A DNA stretch of 64,000 nt, taken from Gammaproteobacteria bacterium. Its GTDB lineage: Bacteria > Pseudomonadota > Gammaproteobacteria > Pseudomonadales > Pseudohongiellaceae. Positions 1 to 8,457 of this stretch are shown here, piece by piece. Location: the NCBI GenBank assembly GCA_028818225.1, contig JAPPOG010000042.1, positions 26,446 to 90,445 of the forward strand. Direction: 5' to 3'. Position numbers and translations under genes: made by a program. The notes beneath the pieces are model-generated. The model was not told the origin of the DNA. It did not search any database and saw only the letters and a list, made by a program, of their open reading frames with translations. Numbering within the stretch: the stretch's first letter is position 1; the number at the start of each line of letters is the position of its first letter.

Positions 1-1020
1 AGTGGCAAGGTTGCCTGGGGCCGTTACAGTTTGCCGATTAGTTCAAGTCGCCCCGGCAAGAGGAAATCCAGCGGGCCAGTGAAAAGTACTCCAATTACAT
101 TAGCCAGTCGTCAAAACCTCGATATTTGGCAGGCCCTGGCTAAATCACAGCTAACTGACGAAGCCATAGAGTTCGGCGGAGTGACTTCCCGCATTGAGGA
201 AGATTTGGATAATCATGGCGCGAGCTTCTTCGATCAGATTCAATCACGCACCGGATTATTAAAAACTCAGTTGGAAGAAGGGTTGGCTGAACTGGTTAGC
301 TATGGCCGTGTTTGCAGTGACAGTTACACAGGACTGCGTGCTCTACTAACACCCGCCAACAAGAAACCAAGTGCCCATAAACGCCGCAATCGCAAAGCCA
401 TGTTTGGTGTTGAAGACGCCGGGCGCTGGAGCCTGCTAGATACTTTCCAGCAGGAATCAATTGCGGAAGCAGCTAACCAGAAAAGATCTTATAAATGGGA
501 AGTTTTAGACGAAGAACAAATCGAAAGGCTAATCAGTATTTACTTGCAGCGATGGGGCGTTTTGATTCGCTCTTTACTAGAGCGAGAATCATTCGCACCA
601 CCCTGGCGAATTCTCTTAATGCACTTACGCAAACTGGAATTACGGGGAGTGTTGAGAGGCGGTCGCTTTGTCGCAGGAGTCGGCGGGGAGCAATTTGCTT
701 TTCCTGAAACTGTCGATGCTCTGCGAAAATTTAGTAAAGATAAGAGAAGCAACGGAAGCCCGATCAACAAACCTTATTTCTGTTTAACAGCAAGCGACCC
801 TCTAAATTTACTGAATCTCACCTTACCTAATCGCAAATTACCGCGTTTGTTAAAGAATAGGGTGCTTTATCAGGGCGGAATCCCTATCGCGATTCTTGAG
901 AGTGGTGAAGTGCATTACCTGCGAGAAATCGACCCACAGCAGCGATGGAAGGTTAATCAGCTGTTACGCAAGCGCAATTTTCCTGTACGACTTCGCAGTT
1001 ACCTCGGCGTTCAGCGCTAA
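1..1020 (+). CDS. lhr: Lhr-type DEAD/DEAH helicase, C-terminal part (5' end outside window)
   Basis: This reading frame is open from the first base, so the gene begins upstream and only its last 339 residues are visible. They match the C-terminal extension of the large helicase-related (Lhr) family. Signs are an entry motif like VAWGRYS, the segment PPWRILLMHLRKLELRG, then GGRFVAGVGGEQFAFPE, and LTASDPLNLLNLTLP near residue 250. The two RecA helicase domains would lie upstream and are not seen. Lhr proteins are ATP-dependent 3'-5' DNA and DNA:RNA helicases linked to repair. A hairpin follows the stop codon. Family assignment is firm; activity cannot be judged from this part. Confidence 0.88.
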   Translation, partial: SGKVAWGRYSLPISSSRPGKRKSSGPVKSTPITLASRQNLDIWQALAKSQLTDEAIEFGGVTSRIEEDLDNHGASFFDQIQSRTGLLKTQLEEGLAELVSYGRVCSDSYTGLRALLTPANKKPSAHKRRNRKAMFGVEDAGRWSLLDTFQQESIAEAANQKRSYKWEVLDEEQIERLISIYLQRWGVLIRSLLERESFAPPWRILLMHLRKLELRGVLRGGRFVAGVGGEQFAFPETVDALRKFSKDKRSNGSPINKPYFCLTASDPLNLLNLTLPNRKLPRLLKNRVLYQGGIPIAILESGEVHYLREIDPQQRWKVNQLLRKRNFPVRLRSYLGVQR

Positions 1021-1043
1021 TTCCAATCCTCCAATAACAAAAA

Positions 1044-1071
1044 TCCCGCTGCTACTTGCGCAACAGCGGGA
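1044..1071 (+). terminator. Hairpin downstream of the Lhr gene
   Basis: An 8-bp inverted repeat, TCCCGCTG and CAGCGGGA, flanks a 12-nt loop 23 bases after the Lhr stop. The following tract (CTTTCT) is only moderately T-rich, so this is a weak intrinsic terminator candidate. Confidence 0.5.
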
Positions 1072-1075
1072 CTTT

Positions 1076-1486
1076 CTACCGTATGGGAGCTAAGGAATAT
1101 CAACAGAGTTAATCATTCCCCTCCAGCTATTCAACCAGAATTTCTTAGCTGAAATAACCGGAGGCTCCCTTAATAGATTGACTATTGATGGGATCACCTC
1201 CTTGGATTGCCAGGGTCGCATCGGATGCCAGGCGGCCCCCCCTGATTAGAACCGCTAACACAAGTCGTGGCTTTTTATATAACAGCATTGACCAAGAGTA
1301 AAGTTTCTGTGATTGAGTAATTTTTGAGCAGGGGGTCACACTTTTAGCATTCAAAATCCGTATCCTTGATATTTAGGATTTGGGCGAAGCTTGACCAAGG
1401 CCGGTTGATTCGTCGTCCACATTGGAATAAACGCGACTTTTAGTAATGAGAAGGATTGCGCTGAGTTCGGCAAGTTAGATAGAGCA
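1076..1486. other. Intergenic stretch without a recognisable gene
   Basis: About 410 bases between the Lhr hairpin and the PilZ gene. Short open frames exist on the minus strand but show no family resemblance, no usable ribosome-binding site and no domain. Bases 1191-1203 are identical to the conserved 3' tail of 16S rRNA (see findings). No rRNA body is present. The promoter of the PilZ gene probably lies here, but I cannot point to clear -35/-10 boxes. Confidence 0.5.
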
Positions 1487-1855
1487 ATGATTGAAAGAAG
1501 ACAAAACAGACGAATAAAAGTAGATTTCTGGGCGAGCTTGAAGCATCCCCTGCTTGGCACCGTTACCGGAGAAATTCAGGACATGTCAGTAAGTGGACTG
1601 TCTTTAATGCTAGATGAAGAAACGAATTTCTTCGTCATGATGGAATTGGATGTAAGAATTCACGGGGAAGGGTGGGATGACACTATGCCCTCACTTCCTG
1701 TGCAAGTCGTACGCGTTCAACATCGAGAAATTGGGATACGCTTCTTGGATAATTGCGACGATTTCTGGATGCCACAAAACGATGCTGATTATACACTTGG
1801 CATGCAAGACAACGATTTCATTGAAGAGATTGAAGGGTACCATGCGCGCATCTAA
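1487..1855 (+). CDS. PilZ-domain protein, probable c-di-GMP receptor
   Basis: A 122-residue protein made almost entirely of one PilZ domain. The c-di-GMP-binding signature is complete: an RRxxR motif at residues 4-8 (RRQNR) and a [D/N]xSxxG-type motif at about 29-34 (DMSVSGLSL). PilZ proteins bind cyclic di-GMP and alter motility, adhesion or polysaccharide output, but the partner of this one cannot be inferred. It is a single gene whose stop abuts the end of a convergent DUF6164 gene. The start ATG is the first in frame; no strong Shine-Dalgarno sequence is visible. Confidence 0.88.
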   Translation: MIERRQNRRIKVDFWASLKHPLLGTVTGEIQDMSVSGLSLMLDEETNFFVMMELDVRIHGEGWDDTMPSLPVQVVRVQHREIGIRFLDNCDDFWMPQNDADYTLGMQDNDFIEEIEGYHARI

Positions 1856-2215
1856 TTAGAATGATAAGAAAAACTGCAAAGAAAAATATAAGACCGCGAT
1901 AACCAAGCCCATATAAACCATAAAACGAAGCGGTTCTTCCAGAAAGCTATGCCACATTGTTTTGGTTTCACCTCTTTGTCTGCTTATTTCAAACTCTTCT
2001 CTTACTCGTTCGATTCTTTGCTTCTGGTATTCATCAATTAACTCTCTTGCCTGCGTAAACTGATCGTTTCTTTTTGCCCATATAGCAGGAACAGAAATTC
2101 CCCAATTTCCCGCATGAGTTTCAAAGTATTCAATGCCATTTTCATCCAATAAATCCCGCACTTCCTGTGCTTCATCTTCTGGCACATAGCGCATTTTGAA
2201 TAAGAGTTTGGACAT
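1856..2215 (-). CDS. DUF6164-family small membrane protein
   Basis: A 119-residue protein. The N-terminal half (KLLFKMRYVPEDEAQEVRDLL ... GIEYFET ... GISVPAIW) resembles the putative signal-transducing DUF6164/DUF2007-like fold, in which an alpha/beta domain compares adjacent residues of unknown ligands. A charged linker (residues 60-95) precedes one C-terminal hydrophobic helix (about 98-118, FMVYMGLVIAVLYFSLQFFL), so it is probably a tail-anchored inner-membrane protein. It converges with the PilZ gene without an intervening terminator. Function is unknown; the family call is from memory of the conserved N-terminal pattern. Confidence 0.7.
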   Translation of the reverse strand: MSKLLFKMRYVPEDEAQEVRDLLDENGIEYFETHAGNWGISVPAIWAKRNDQFTQARELIDEYQKQRIERVREEFEISRQRGETKTMWHSFLEEPLRFMVYMGLVIAVLYFSLQFFLSF

Positions 2216-2307
2216 ATTAATTTTTGATGTAGTTTTGCTTTTAATAAGAACTAGCGCATACTAACTTAAATCCTACCTAGTGGCAGATATCTTAATAGGG
2301 TCAAGTC

Positions 2308-3192
2308 ATGAAATTTACCAGGAATATGAGAACACTAGTCAGCACACTTCTTTCTCTTTGTTTCGCATTATCTGTAAATATTGCCCAGGCAGATTCAGCC
2401 GTTTGGCAAGTAAGCTCAGGCTCAAACACGGTATACCTCGGTGGAACCGTGCACTTATTAAGACCGAGTGACTATCCTTTACCGGAAGAATACGAACAAG
2501 CCTATCAGGCTTCGAGTGAAATTTATTTTGAAACTGATCTTAGTGCGATGATGGATTTGTCGGTGCAGGCGCAAATGCTGCAACAACTTACCTATCAAGA
2601 TGATCGCACCCTCGAAGCTGTGCTTTCCGAAGAAGCCTATACTGCGCTCTCAAACTACATTGCCGGTATTGGCATGCCAATGATGATGATGGAAAAATTC
2701 AAACCAGGTATGGTAATTAGCACATTGCAGGTTCTGGAATTTCAGCGTATCGGCTTTACCCCACAGGGCGTGGATGCCTATTTCAATACCCGGGCCATTG
2801 GAGATGCAAAATCACTTGGTCAATTGGAATCAGTAATGGAGCAGATTGGATTCCTTGCATCCATGGGGGAAGGTAATGAAAGTGAATTCATTCTGCTCTC
2901 TCTGGAAGATCTGACTGAAACTGCTAACGTGATGGATGACATGATTGCGGCTTGGCGTGATGGCAATAACGATCGTCTGGCAGAGCTCTTCGTGAACGAA
3001 ATGCGCTCTGAAGCCCCTGAACTCTATGATTCACTTCTGCGGCAACGTAACCTGAACTGGGTTCCGCAAATAGAACAGATGCTGTTAGACGATGACACAG
3101 AATTCGTTCTGGTCGGTGCTGCACACCTGGTTGGAAGCGATGGCTTGCTTGAGTTACTGCAAGCGAAAGGATACTCAGTGAACCAGCTGTAA
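2308..3192 (+). CDS. TraB/GumN family protein, exported
   Basis: A 294-residue protein with a signal peptide (hydrophobic core at residues 10-25, likely cut after AQA). The mature part starts with the TraB/GumN hallmark: WQVSSGSNTVYLGGTVHLL, containing the GTxH motif. A second conserved block near the end (FVLVGAAHLVGSDGLLELL) carries the GAxHLxG motif. In the tiki/TraB/GumN superfamily these two His-containing motifs form a putative metallo-hydrolase centre. The substrate is unknown in bacteria. It is a monocistronic gene followed by a strong terminator. Confidence 0.87.
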   Translation: MKFTRNMRTLVSTLLSLCFALSVNIAQADSAVWQVSSGSNTVYLGGTVHLLRPSDYPLPEEYEQAYQASSEIYFETDLSAMMDLSVQAQMLQQLTYQDDRTLEAVLSEEAYTALSNYIAGIGMPMMMMEKFKPGMVISTLQVLEFQRIGFTPQGVDAYFNTRAIGDAKSLGQLESVMEQIGFLASMGEGNESEFILLSLEDLTETANVMDDMIAAWRDGNNDRLAELFVNEMRSEAPELYDSLLRQRNLNWVPQIEQMLLDDDTEFVLVGAAHLVGSDGLLELLQAKGYSVNQL

Positions 3193-3226
3193 GTTTGAGC
3201 TGTAGCTAATGCTGGGTCATAAAAAA

Positions 3227-3256
3227 GGGAGATAGTGGCCTATCTCCCTGTTTTTT
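3227..3256. terminator. Strong bidirectional intrinsic terminator
   Basis: A perfect 8-bp stem, GGGAGATA and TATCTCCC, with a 6-nt loop is preceded by AAAAAA and followed by TGTTTTTT. It can therefore stop transcription from both sides: the TraB/GumN gene from the left and the SutA-like gene from the right. Confidence 0.85.
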
Positions 3257-3269
3257 CAGGAAATATCTC

Positions 3270-3464
3270 TTAAGAACTGGTTTTATGACTTAACACAATC
3301 TGGCGTGGACCACTGGTGGAGGTCTGACCACTTACACCGGAAGGAATTTGTTGAACTTTACCACCAGCCTTCAAAAAAGCTTCGATATGTTCTGCTAAGT
3401 CGTCGCGGGTACTAACCACCGCTTCTTTTTTTGTTGCTTTATTAGACATAACTCCACTACTCAT
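3270..3464 (-). CDS. Small SutA-like protein
   Basis: A 64-residue hydrophilic protein whose middle reads RDDLAEHIEAFLKAGGKVQQIP. This matches the conserved alpha-helix plus KGGKVQEI motif of the SutA/ribosome-or-RNA-polymerase-associated small proteins of Pseudomonas-like bacteria. SutA binds RNA polymerase and supports transcription in slow growth, but this protein lacks its long acidic N-terminal arm, so only the core motif is shared. Two starts are possible (3464 and 3449); GGAG lies very close to the second. Tail faces the shared terminator. Functional equivalence to SutA is inference. Confidence 0.6.
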   Translation of the reverse strand: MSSGVMSNKATKKEAVVSTRDDLAEHIEAFLKAGGKVQQIPSGVSGQTSTSGPRQIVLSHKTSS

Positions 3465-3644
3465 TGCGCCAAAAGTTCACAAGTATACATGAAACGCCTT
3501 ATCTCGGCTAATTGACGGCGCTTGAGGGAATATTGTTTGGTAACTTACCCCTAGCCTGAACAGTTTTAACAAGCCTAAAAAGCGGCTTAAACTCAGGGTT
3601 GGTCGGCGTGCTGAAGTTACTCTATTGGGACTTGATCTCGATCT

Positions 3645-3953
3645 CTAACGAGGTTGCGAACCAAGTCTTTTTCTTGGTCTGACAAAATAGTCGGAGTAGT
3701 AATCTTCTGGTAAATCACCGACTAATTCATCCATCGAAGCTTTATAAATTACTTTCATTTTGGCCAGTAATTCCAGATCCAGATGACAACCGTAGTTTCG
3801 AATTGTTTCGATATCTTCCAACTGTTTACGCGAGACTCCGAGCAACCGCGCGCCTTCGTTCATTGAGTAACCGGCATTCAATCTTAATTGTCGAATGTTT
3901 TTCTTCACGTTCACCGTGATAGGTGAAAATTTTGAGTATTGAGGATAATCCAT
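3645..3953 (-). CDS. XRE-family helix-turn-helix regulator
   Basis: A 102-residue protein with one lambda-repressor/XRE-type helix-turn-helix at residues 14-65. NVKKNIRQLRLNAGYSM forms helix 1, EGARLLGVSRKQLEDIE forms the turn and recognition helix, and LELLAKMKVIYKASMDELVG closes the domain. The basic C-terminal tail (RPRKRLGSQPR) has no effector domain. It has its own transcription unit between two other leftward genes, with about 190 bases of upstream sequence. Targets are unknown; autoregulation is common for such single-domain regulators but not shown here. Confidence 0.8.
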   Translation of the reverse strand: MDYPQYSKFSPITVNVKKNIRQLRLNAGYSMNEGARLLGVSRKQLEDIETIRNYGCHLDLELLAKMKVIYKASMDELVGDLPEDYYSDYFVRPRKRLGSQPR

Positions 3954-4144
3954 AGTTTCATATGCTCCTCGGTTTATCAGTTTTGTTTCTAAATTGCTGT
4001 TCTGAAATGCCTGGCAATCAGAGTGGATTCAAGCTAGCACAACGCAATTCCTATGATAAATTTTTCTTGAAATTAGTGGGAAACAGGCCTGTTTTTACAA
4101 TAACTAGTCAACAGGAATTGCAAATTTCAAAATAGAAATCGATC

Positions 4145-5188
4145 CTAAGACCGAAGTTTCTCGGAAAATTTCCTGATTGCAGTTTTGAACCAGCGCTGCG
4201 TCCAGGTCTCTTGCTTGAAATCGAAGTGGGATTGGGCGTTCTCCACGTAAGGCTGCATATTGTTCTTCATATAGGCAAGCGCACCGTCCTCAGTAATATC
4301 AGCAAGGGTGTTCTTGTAATCATTCAGCAGCACTTCATCGAGAATAGTGTAACCGGTTTTCCCCACTGCTCCGGCTGTACCTATGCCGGTCTCCGCAATG
4401 GAACCAGCGTGTACTGAAAGCATTCCCAATACCTGCTCCATACTGAGATTTTCCTTTTTTGCGACCTGGCTAATCTGATCCCAAATCGATTCAAAGCGAG
4501 GAATAAGATTTGCTGAGTTACCGGCCAGGTTCGAAGTAGAGGCGCGTAATTCATCGGCAAGTTCTACAATCTCGACTTTTGAAAGAGGGGGGGTATCGAT
4601 AGCAGTTGCGCCCTGGCGCCCCATTTCTTCGATCGACTGTAAAATCTGTTCCAGCGATGCTGGATTACTGTCTTTAGAAATTACCTCATTTTCCTTCAGA
4701 TAATGTACCAGTCTTTGTAAAAATACCTGCCCACCCTTTGCGGCATCTGAAGCAATTGCAAATACCCAAACTGGAGACAAGTGCATGGTCAACAAACCTG
4801 CCGCTTCCAGGCTGGTGCCCAGCATCTTTCGATGAATGAAGTTATCTTTTAACTCCATTTCGTGAGACACGTTATTCACACCTGCCAAGTTTCTAATTAA
4901 AAATGTCTGGAACATGCCCAGTGTAAATTTATAGCTCGCTGTACTTTTTATCGCGCTCGGAATAAGTGTCTTCGATAGTAATAGAGTGCTGCCCCCCACT
5001 AAGGCACTTAATGCCCGTGCTGAACGCTCCGGTATAGACAATGAGAGACTCAAATAGTGGTTAAGGGTGGCCAGGTAGCTTTCGGAATTTTCGACCGAAA
5101 CCGGCAGATGAGAAACTTCTTCTGAATTTTCTGGCGAAAGCTGCTCTTTCAGCCCATTTGCCTGATCGCCTGATTCATCGATTGCCAT
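4145..5188 (-). CDS. Conserved protein of unknown function (347 aa)
   Basis: I do not recognise a named family. The first 40 residues are acidic and likely disordered. Residues 45-170 are helical and moderately hydrophobic (IPERSARALSALVGGSTLLL, and AAGLLTMHLSPVWVFAIASD), which suggests membrane association rather than clear transmembrane spans. Residues 175-270 form an amphipathic helical region. A glycine-rich block (AETGIGTAGAVGKTGYTILD) lies near residue 290. The C-terminus is basic (RWFKTAIRKFSEKLRS). It stands alone, divergent from the FKBP gene. The codon pattern and length make it a convincing real gene; its role is open. Confidence 0.7.
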   Translation of the reverse strand: MAIDESGDQANGLKEQLSPENSEEVSHLPVSVENSESYLATLNHYLSLSLSIPERSARALSALVGGSTLLLSKTLIPSAIKSTASYKFTLGMFQTFLIRNLAGVNNVSHEMELKDNFIHRKMLGTSLEAAGLLTMHLSPVWVFAIASDAAKGGQVFLQRLVHYLKENEVISKDSNPASLEQILQSIEEMGRQGATAIDTPPLSKVEIVELADELRASTSNLAGNSANLIPRFESIWDQISQVAKKENLSMEQVLGMLSVHAGSIAETGIGTAGAVGKTGYTILDEVLLNDYKNTLADITEDGALAYMKNNMQPYVENAQSHFDFKQETWTQRWFKTAIRKFSEKLRS

Positions 5189-5313
5189 AGCGGCAGTGTG
5201 CCATTCAAAGAATTCTTATACTAGTCAGATTTCCAGAAAACGAGAGGGGTATAGTGAGATAGTTGCTCAATTTGCTAATATCCCTTTCCCGATCATAACT
5301 TTGATTTTGCAAT

Positions 5314-5880
5314 ATGGCTGAAACGTATAAAAAACAGGGCTCATCTGAATCTTCTACCACCGAAAGCTCAGAAAATATTATTGAGAGAAACAAAGTTGTC
5401 GCATTCAACTATCGTTTGTGCGAAGTCCTTCCTGATGGTGCACATTCCGAGTGGATGGAACACACCAAGGAGGGGGAGCCACTTTATTACCTGCATGGAT
5501 TTCAAAATGTTGTAGTCGGTTTGGAACAAGCCCTGACAGGCAAAAAACAGGGTGACAAAATTGAGATTACATTGAAACCGGAAGAGGCCTATGGTTTAAG
5601 AAATCCCGAAGCTATGCAACGCGTACCGCTAAAGCATTTACAATTTCCTATAGGCGTTAAAAAACCCAAAGTAGGAGGACTAGCAAGAGTCAGATCAGAG
5701 AAGGGCTGGCACAATGTCATAATCATAAAGTCCGGAAAGTTTCATGCTGATGTTGATTTCAATCATCCCCTGGCAGGACGTACGCTGCATTATGAGGTTG
5801 AAGTTATTGCTATTAGGGATGCGAGCGAAGAGGAAATAGCACACGGCCACGTACACGGGCCCGGTGGCCACCAACACTAA
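5314..5880 (+). CDS. FKBP-type peptidyl-prolyl isomerase, SlyD-like
   Basis: A 188-residue cytoplasmic protein with no signal peptide. After a 25-residue Ser/Glu-rich extension comes the FKBP core: KVVAFNYRLCEV, then PLYYLHGFQNVVVGLEQALTG, then the KPEEAYGLRNPE segment and a SlyD-like insert-in-flap chaperone domain (residues 95-145). The core resumes with FNHPLAGRTLHYEVEVIAIRDA, typical of SlyD. It ends in a short metal-binding-like His tail (HGHVHGPGGHQH), much shorter than that of E. coli SlyD. It probably catalyses proline isomerisation and assists folding; nickel handling is possible but unproven. Divergent from the gene at 4.1-5.2 kb. Confidence 0.88.
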   Translation: MAETYKKQGSSESSTTESSENIIERNKVVAFNYRLCEVLPDGAHSEWMEHTKEGEPLYYLHGFQNVVVGLEQALTGKKQGDKIEITLKPEEAYGLRNPEAMQRVPLKHLQFPIGVKKPKVGGLARVRSEKGWHNVIIIKSGKFHADVDFNHPLAGRTLHYEVEVIAIRDASEEEIAHGHVHGPGGHQH

Positions 5881-5897
5881 GAAGTGAACTGAATCTT

Positions 5898-7172
5898 TTA
5901 GCTATGGACTTCTTCCTGCTTTTTGTTCACCGCTTCCAATACATGCGGTAATACCTTTCGATTAACTACTACTTCGTAGTAAGGTTCATCGGAATTGGGG
6001 TTATCGTGAATCTCGTTTTCTTTCCATAACCCAACTTTTCCTTCCCTAATCACCAGGTCTTTCTTGCGCCCATTCATGTCCGGATACTGACCTACATGAA
6101 ACAGGTACTCTTTGGAATTAAGTTTCATGCGCAGGCTTTTTAGCGGAATCTCGGTCTTCAGTTTTTTAAAGGCAAGGTCATCAATGTTAATTCCATTTAC
6201 GTTGTAGCGCAGAAAATGTTGGCCTTTCTCTCCCTTCTTAGTATCTCCCTCAGCGATTTGCAGTACATCTACATTGAACAAGCTCTTCTGGATTGCAGCA
6301 CGCAGGTTCCAGGAACAACCTGACATACGATCTGCCAGACCAATGGCTTCGGATATCATGATTGGATGATCACCATCATAAAGAAAGCGGGGTGCCTCTT
6401 TGGAATAACAGATGCCTACTCCCAGTTCGAGAAGTGGCAGGCCCATTTGCGTGGAGTAGCGGTTATTCGAACCGGTGATTTTTAACATGTCTTTGGCATA
6501 ACCGCAGGACCTTGCTACGGAGAACCATTGTTGCGGAGCATGCTCATATTCAAGAAAGCTGAGAATAATTGCGTCGCCTTCGATGAATACTTTATTGGCA
6601 CCATAGGTTTCCAGAATCTTATTGATTGGATTAAAGAATTGGGTACTAAAGTAAGAAGCTGGACTCAGGCCCTTCGCTTGCAGTTCATCGGTTACTGTAG
6701 TCGAGCCGCGCACATCCGCTTTTAAAATGGTGTGATGGACTATTTTGGCGTCATCTTCTTCAATTTCCGCACTGGTGGGCATTAGGTAAAGCGTGCCAGC
6801 GCTTTTCGATAGCTTTATATCGTCTGCCGTAGTAAGGAGGCTAATTCGATTAAACGCGCGATGAGCGAATCTAAAATATTTAAGTTGTTGCCGAAAACGA
6901 CTGAAGTCCAATAACAGCTTAAGCGAATCGTTGGCATCGGCTTTTGATATCTGATCTCTTATCTTTTCTTGCAGAGATTCAAGAGATTTAACTTGTTCAG
7001 TGGAGAGTTGGTTGCCGCCTGTAATGCTAGCCTGTACTTTTTCAATATCTATCTTGCCGGACAAAAATTGGCAAACTATTTTCAAGTCGACGAATTCAAG
7101 AATTGTTGGATGTACAGAGCGTCGCATGTAATGCGAAGCAAGTAACTGAGGCAGTGCTTTATCCTTTCGCAA
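5898..7172 (-). CDS. Class III nucleotidyl cyclase-like protein, C-terminal fragment
   Basis: Residues 148-285 resemble a class III adenylate/guanylate cyclase domain. Both metal-binding aspartates are present: D153 in LKADVRGSTT and D200 in FIEGDAIILSF. The later GDAVNLAARL-type block reads SEAIGLADRM (about 274-283), so the transition-state Asn is Gly and only the Arg is kept. Catalysis is uncertain. The only start without going further upstream is a weak TTG at 7172 with no ribosome-binding site. The frame continues up to a stop at 7209-7211 and reads naturally as a continuation of the preceding gene (7082-8224), which it overlaps by 91 bases. I infer one gene split by a one-base frameshift near 7192-7205. 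Confidence 0.7.
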   Translation of the reverse strand: MRKDKALPQLLASHYMRRSVHPTILEFVDLKIVCQFLSGKIDIEKVQASITGGNQLSTEQVKSLESLQEKIRDQISKADANDSLKLLLDFSRFRQQLKYFRFAHRAFNRISLLTTADDIKLSKSAGTLYLMPTSAEIEEDDAKIVHHTILKADVRGSTTVTDELQAKGLSPASYFSTQFFNPINKILETYGANKVFIEGDAIILSFLEYEHAPQQWFSVARSCGYAKDMLKITGSNNRYSTQMGLPLLELGVGICYSKEAPRFLYDGDHPIMISEAIGLADRMSGCSWNLRAAIQKSLFNVDVLQIAEGDTKKGEKGQHFLRYNVNGINIDDLAFKKLKTEIPLKSLRMKLNSKEYLFHVGQYPDMNGRKKDLVIREGKVGLWKENEIHDNPNSDEPYYEVVVNRKVLPHVLEAVNKKQEEVHS

Positions 7173-8224
7173 GAGTTTGGAAAACTCCTTAAGGGTTTTT
7201 CCAGCACCTTAAATTCTCGCCTCTTTCCCCACCATTTACCGAATCCATGCTCCTTGCGAAACTGCGCTAATATCTCTGAGTTTTTTTGAATATTAAATAG
7301 TAGTTCGACATTCTCGGGAATTTCAAACCAGCCAAAAGATTCTGCGATGGTTGTTTTAGTATCTTCAGCCTGACCCAAGTAAGCCTGAAGCATGAAAAGC
7401 CCGCCGAGCTCATCATGAATTTCAGTAGTTACACTCTCATCCGAGCTCTGGGGTTTTAGAGGAGCTATTTGGAGCTGGGTCATGCGTTTGTTAAGAAGCT
7501 TCTCGACTTTATCATTTAATTCGATAAATCCAGAGTCTTCCGCATTCCAACTCCACATACTGAATTCGTTTAATAGTAACGCAAGCGAACTAAGTTCTGA
7601 TGTGTAAAGCAGAGGGTTAATTAGTAAATTGGCTGCATAGGCGTATTCTTCGCCCAGGAATTGCTCACGTATTGCGAAGAGTTGTCTCTCTTCGACACGT
7701 TGCAATTGGCTAAAGACCTGCTTATTAACATTATAAAGAATATTGTCGTAGTTTTTCTTTAGCCAGAATAGTCGCTGATCTGTGGCAAGAGATTCTGAGG
7801 ATCCTCGATTTCGGTTTTCGGAGAGTCTGGACTTAACATTTCTAAGTTCATTGTCAAGACTCTTTCGCGTGAACTGCAGAATATGCTTGATAGTAGCAAA
7901 CTGCAGTAAACAGATTTCATCGGCTTTAAGATCAGTCTTAACGCGATGGATCAAAACAGTCATTAAATCGAGATATCTATCTCTGAGTTTCTCAAATTGT
8001 CTCGAGTTATCCCAATTCTTGGGTCGCGGAACTGCAACTTGCGAAACTAAAAGCGCGATAAGTTTTTTGACATCAGAAGAGAATCTTTTACTGAGCCTGA
8101 CATCAATGTGGTAGTTATCAATACCTTTTGCCAGAGTGTCAATTGTAATTTCAATTGATTGACCTGGCTTAACCATGTCATAAATGTTAGATGCTGCTTC
8201 TGAACTTTTTTCTGCTTCTTCCAT
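7082..8224 (-). CDS. N-terminal part of the split cyclase-like gene (helical, unknown)
   Basis: A 380-residue, mostly alpha-helical, hydrophilic protein without recognisable domain, signal peptide or membrane span. Its last 35 or so residues (after REFKVLEK, near 7205) are Cys-rich and unlike the rest. In the other frame the text continues as TLKEFSKLLRKDKALPQLL into the cyclase-like fragment. This indicates that the native protein was about 790 residues, with this region as an N-terminal regulatory or scaffold segment. The ATG at 8224 is the first in frame. Restoring one A in the A5 run (minus strand GGAAAAACCC) would fuse the frames. Confidence 0.65.
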   Translation of the reverse strand: MEEAEKSSEAASNIYDMVKPGQSIEITIDTLAKGIDNYHIDVRLSKRFSSDVKKLIALLVSQVAVPRPKNWDNSRQFEKLRDRYLDLMTVLIHRVKTDLKADEICLLQFATIKHILQFTRKSLDNELRNVKSRLSENRNRGSSESLATDQRLFWLKKNYDNILYNVNKQVFSQLQRVEERQLFAIREQFLGEEYAYAANLLINPLLYTSELSSLALLLNEFSMWSWNAEDSGFIELNDKVEKLLNKRMTQLQIAPLKPQSSDESVTTEIHDELGGLFMLQAYLGQAEDTKTTIAESFGWFEIPENVELLFNIQKNSEILAQFRKEHGFGKWWGKRREFKVLEKPLRSFPNSCERIKHCLSYLLRITCDALYIQQFLNSST

Positions 8225-8457
8225 TGATAACTAGCACCGCAATTTGTTTTGCAAAACCTGGGCCGCTTAGCAGCATTGGTATTTAAACTGAAAATACCAG
8301 AACTTCACTGTAACTGCGTGATTCTTGGCACATTATACAGAATGTACTTAAAAATCAGCTAGTTGTAGAATTTTACAGCAGACAAAAGGCGCTAACCGAA
8401 GAAACGCTATACCTTGGTGTTTTAGACTGCTCCATACACAAAATATAGTGTTAGGAG

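Noticed and set aside
1145..1560. Two minus-strand frames of 69 codons in the gap before the PilZ gene
   Set aside because: No similarity, poor starts, and the second overlaps the start of the PilZ gene. The apparent ribosome-binding sequence AAGGAGGTG inside the first lies near its end and has no start codon at proper spacing.
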